This document shows positions 61,177 through 64,000 of a stretch of DNA of 64,000 nt, in pieces. How positions within the stretch are numbered: the first letter of the stretch is position 1; each line of letters starts with the position of its first letter. The position numbers and the translations under genes were made by a program. Below the pieces are notes generated by a model. The model saw nothing but the letters and a program-made list of their open reading frames with translations. It did no database searches and was not told the origin of the DNA. Origin of the DNA: Paenibacillus sp. PK3_47 (GTDB taxonomy: Bacteria; Bacillota; Bacilli; Paenibacillales; Paenibacillaceae); contig NZ_CP026029.1 in the NCBI RefSeq assembly GCF_023520895.1, positions 6,200,001-6,264,000 of the forward strand, in the 5' to 3' direction.

Positions 61177-62094
61177 TTGAGCACAAATCCCTTCGTCAAA
61201 AAGCTGATAAACAGCTGGCAATTGTACGTGCTGATGGCACTGCCTTTCCTCTATTTGATTATTTTCAAATACGTGCCGATGTACGGAGCGCAGATTGCGT
61301 TCAAGGATTTCTCCGTCGTAAAAGGAATTTGGGGCAGCGACTGGGTAGGGATGAAGCATTTCAGCCGGTTCGTCAATTCGTATGATTTCTGGCGCATTCT
61401 GAAGAACACGCTGGTGCTGAGTTTTTACAATCTGATTGCCGGGTTCCCGATCCCGATCCTGTTGGCCCTGGGGCTGAATTATCTGCGCAATATCAGATTC
61501 CGCAAAGCCGTACAGATGGTAACCTATGCGCCGCATTTTATCTCCATTGTGGTCGTGGTCGGAATTGTGAAGGAGCTGCTTGATCCGCGTATCGGGATTA
61601 TCAACAAGCTCCTCGGCTTCTTCGGTATAGGCCCTATTAATTTTATGGGTGAAATCTCGATGTTCTCTTCCATCTATGTCTGGTCGGATGTATGGCAGCA
61701 TATGGGCTTCAACTGCATCATCTTTATTGCGGCGCTGGCCAGCATCGATCCTTCGCTTCATGAAGCGGCCGTGATTGACGGAGCAAGCAAATTCCGCCGG
61801 ATGTGGCACATCGATCTTCCCGGCATTATGCCGATGGCGATCATCGTGCTGATCCTTAACACCGGGCATATCCTCGACGTCGGCTTCGAAAAGGTGCTGC
61901 TGATGCAGAACCCGATCAATCTGAAGGCTTCAGAAATTATCGATACGTATGTGTATAAGGTGGGCTTGACTTCGCAGGTTGCCAACTATTCGTATTCGAC
62001 GGCGATTGGGTTGTTCAAATCCATTATCAATCTGATTCTGCTGCTGACGGTGAATAAAATCGCCCAGAAGACCAAGCATGGCAGCTTGTGGTAG
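61177..62094 (+). CDS. LplB-type ABC permease for oligosaccharides
   Basis: 305-aa permease with about six helices and EAA loop HEAAVIDGASKFRRMWHIDLPG. LplB-type starts resemble this N-terminus (STNPFVKKLINSWQLYVLMALPF). AGGAGGTGA (61160-61168) precedes TTG 61177, so the start is TTG; the frame runs back to 60988 without a ribosome site there. Pairs with the next permease and the binding protein; the ATPase is not in the window. Confidence 0.9.
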   Translation: MSTNPFVKKLINSWQLYVLMALPFLYLIIFKYVPMYGAQIAFKDFSVVKGIWGSDWVGMKHFSRFVNSYDFWRILKNTLVLSFYNLIAGFPIPILLALGLNYLRNIRFRKAVQMVTYAPHFISIVVVVGIVKELLDPRIGIINKLLGFFGIGPINFMGEISMFSSIYVWSDVWQHMGFNCIIFIAALASIDPSLHEAAVIDGASKFRRMWHIDLPGIMPMAIIVLILNTGHILDVGFEKVLLMQNPINLKASEIIDTYVYKVGLTSQVANYSYSTAIGLFKSIINLILLLTVNKIAQKTKHGSLW

Positions 62095-62112
62095 AAGGAA
62101 GGAGGTCTGAGC

Positions 62113-63012
62113 ATGAACACAAGTTTCCGGAATGAGTCCATAACCGACAAGCTGTTTGTTATCGTAAATATCTTTTTTATGAGCGTTATCTTTATTGCAG
62201 TGCTGTATCCGATCATTTATATTGTCAGCGCCTCTTTCAGTGATTCGCAGGCCGTGGTGTCGGGCGAGGTGTGGCTGTGGCCGGTGAGGCCGAGCCTTGA
62301 AGGGTATAAGGCGGTTTTTGAATATAAACAGGTCTGGGTCGGCTTCGGCAACTCTATCCTCTACACCGTTACAGGTACGCTGGTCAACATTGTCATGACG
62401 GTGCTGGCTGCCTATCCGCTGTCCCGCAGGGATTTTTACGGTAAAAATGTCCTGATGATTCTGTTCATGTTCACCACAATGTTCACCGGCGGCCTGATTC
62501 CCGGCTATCTGCTGGTCCGCGATCTGGGGATGCTTGATACAATCTGGTCGATGATTCTTCCCGGAGCGCTGACCGTGTGGAATGTTATCATCACCCGCAC
62601 CTATTTCCAGATGTCGATCCCCCATGAACTGCTGGAAGCGGCACAGCTGGACGGCTGCAATGACTTTCAATTCGTCTGGAAAATTGTCGTCCGGCTCTCG
62701 GGGCCCATCCTGGCGGTAATCACGCTCTATTATGCGGCCGGGAACTGGAACCAGTATTTTAACGCCATGCTGTATCTGAAAAGCCAGGATCATTATCCGC
62801 TGCAGCTGGTGCTGAAGGACATTCTCGTCAAAAATGATGTCGATGTCGGCATGCTGTCAGGAGATCCGCAGGATGCAGCCCGCCGCGAGGCGCTGAAAAC
62901 GCTGCTGAAGTACTCGCTGATTGTTATTTCAACTTTTCCGCTGCTTGTATTCTATCCGTTCGTACAGAAGTATCTGGTTAAGGGCGTTATGGTAGGTTCA
63001 CTTAAAGGATAA
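62113..63012 (+). CDS. LplC-type ABC permease for oligosaccharides
   Basis: 299 aa, six helices, EAA loop HELLEAAQLDGCNDFQFVWKI, and the C-terminus KYLVKGVMVGSLKG typical of LplC/YtcP. GAAGGAGG precedes ATG 62113. It starts 18 bp after LplB-type stop. Confidence 0.92.
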   Translation: MNTSFRNESITDKLFVIVNIFFMSVIFIAVLYPIIYIVSASFSDSQAVVSGEVWLWPVRPSLEGYKAVFEYKQVWVGFGNSILYTVTGTLVNIVMTVLAAYPLSRRDFYGKNVLMILFMFTTMFTGGLIPGYLLVRDLGMLDTIWSMILPGALTVWNVIITRTYFQMSIPHELLEAAQLDGCNDFQFVWKIVVRLSGPILAVITLYYAAGNWNQYFNAMLYLKSQDHYPLQLVLKDILVKNDVDVGMLSGDPQDAARREALKTLLKYSLIVISTFPLLVFYPFVQKYLVKGVMVGSLKG

Positions 63013-63032
63013 CTAAAGGGGGACAAGAAGAG

Positions 63033-64000
63033 ATGAAATTTAAGGGAGTCTTATCGTTACTGGTTGGAGTAAGCATGCTGGGCAGTATTCTGAGTGCGTG
63101 CAGCAGCGGAGGCAATAATACGGAAACCTCTGCCTCAGGCAGCGGCAATGCAGTTGCTGTATCAGAAGCAGGAGAGTTCCCGATCGTGGATGAAAAGATT
63201 ACGCTGCGGGTGATGACGGGTGCGAATCCGGCGGTGGAGGATTTTGATACGAATGAATTCACTAAATATTTCGAGGAATTGACCAACATTCATGTGGAGT
63301 GGGAGATTGTCCCTACTAGCACGGTTACCGAGAAACTAAATCTGGCGCTGGCCAGCGGCGATCTGCCGGATGTCATTATGACGATGAATGTGACGCCTGA
63401 GCAGCAGGCGCTATATGGAGAACAAGGCGTTCTGCTTCCACTGAACGATTATATCGAGAAATACGGAGTCAATACGAAAAAAATGTTCGAGGAAAGTCCG
63501 CTCGTAGAATCGACCATCACCTCTGCGGACGGCAACATCTATGCTCTGCCTGCGCCGAATGAATGTTACCACTGTTCCATGCGCCAGAAGCTGTGGATCT
63601 ATGAGCCTTGGCTGGAGAAGCTGAATCTAAAAATGCCGACAACGACGGAGGAGTTCTATGAAGTGCTGAAAGCCTTTAAAACCCAGGACCCGAACGGTAA
63701 CGGTATCGCCGATGAAATTCCTTTCTCCGGCGCACCACAGGTGAATCAGTCTTCCACGCTGACAACCAGCGTAGAGAACTTTCTGATGAACTCGTTCACT
63801 TATGCGCCTTACACCAGACTGTATGTCAATGATGAAGGTAAAGTCGATATTCCGTTCAATAAAGAAGGCTGGAAAGAAGGGCTTACTTATCTGAACCGCC
63901 TCTACAGCGAAGGCCTCATGGACCCGCAGGCGGTAACACGCGATGCCGCCCAACTCGTACAGCTGGGAGAAAATCCGGATGTGCCAATTCTTGGTGCAGC
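63033..64000 (+). CDS. LplA/YtcQ-type binding lipoprotein (partial, cut by window end)
   Basis: Begins ATG 63033 after AAAGGGGGA; signal with lipobox LSAC (Cys23) then an extracellular solute-binding domain (ITLRVMTGANPAVEDF, LALASGDLPDVIM). The frame is open to the end of the window (322 codons plus two bases), about two-thirds of the usual 500-560 residues. It feeds sugars to the two permeases; the rest of the operon lies beyond base 64000. Confidence 0.92.
   Translation, partial: MKFKGVLSLLVGVSMLGSILSACSSGGNNTETSASGSGNAVAVSEAGEFPIVDEKITLRVMTGANPAVEDFDTNEFTKYFEELTNIHVEWEIVPTSTVTEKLNLALASGDLPDVIMTMNVTPEQQALYGEQGVLLPLNDYIEKYGVNTKKMFEESPLVESTITSADGNIYALPAPNECYHCSMRQKLWIYEPWLEKLNLKMPTTTEEFYEVLKAFKTQDPNGNGIADEIPFSGAPQVNQSSTLTTSVENFLMNSFTYAPYTRLYVNDEGKVDIPFNKEGWKEGLTYLNRLYSEGLMDPQAVTRDAAQLVQLGENPDVPILGA

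Overview
The window looks like chromosome from a Paenibacillus-type member of the Bacillales. This is inferred from strong AGGAGG-type ribosome sites with frequent TTG/GTG starts, many ABC sugar importers that lack their own ATPase, AraC regulators joined to membrane or binding-protein domains, SLH-anchored surface enzymes and TGATAAT-type Fur boxes. No rRNA or tRNA gene was seen.

Layout. 1-330: tail of a GH28-like pectinase. 426-6340: a surface/glycan cluster with a BNR (Asp-box) propeller protein, a small beta-rich protein and three glycosyltransferases (GT2, GT4, GT61). 6489-9146: short UvrA-like ABC protein and a 42-aa basic protein. 9246-9607: tandem array A (52-bp period). 9612-14329: lipoprotein, then a Fur-controlled iron-siderophore uptake locus (AraC regulator running in frame into a binding lipoprotein, two FecCD permeases). 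14438-19862: SDR, MalT-like regulator, membrane protein, sugar-phosphate isomerase-like protein. 19943-22997: TetR/MMPL exporter operon. 23240-27386: small membrane ORFs, MerR regulator, LysE exporter, GDPD, serine hydrolase. 27630-30647: type III polyketide synthase/methyltransferase/FAD oxidoreductase operon. 30753-31093: tandem array B (51-bp period). 31603-31726: long imperfect hairpin element. 31915-34800: second Fur-controlled iron locus (binding lipoprotein plus Btr-like AraC). 35042-48461: LacI-controlled polysaccharide locus ending in a giant SLH-anchored glycosidase broken by a frameshift. 48853-50363: IS4-family element with resolvable ends. 50884-55238: LicT antiterminator, RAT, beta-glucoside PTS and 6-phospho-beta-glucosidase. 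55408-57988: TetM-like GTPase and a methyltransferase. 58529-64000: membrane AraC regulator and an LplB/LplC/LplA-type importer, cut by the window edge.

How the parts work together. Iron loci: Fur boxes sit on or just after the promoters, and the AraC-type proteins probably sense ferric siderophore as activators; no FhuC-like ATPase is present, so a shared one is assumed. Carbon loci: the LacI locus carries matching operators before the regulator and before the operon; the bgl locus is controlled by antitermination and a probable CcpA cre; the lpl-type locus by a membrane AraC sensor.

Most unusual observations: (i) the AraC ORF reads without a stop through a promoter, a perfect Fur box and a ribosome site into a lipoprotein gene; (ii) two arrays of different sequence have periods of 51 and 52 bp, close to five helical turns, lie between convergent genes and share one core motif; (iii) the SLH anchor of the giant glycosidase is frameshifted; (iv) the IS4 element interrupts a small hairpin repeat and carries a 7-bp target duplication.
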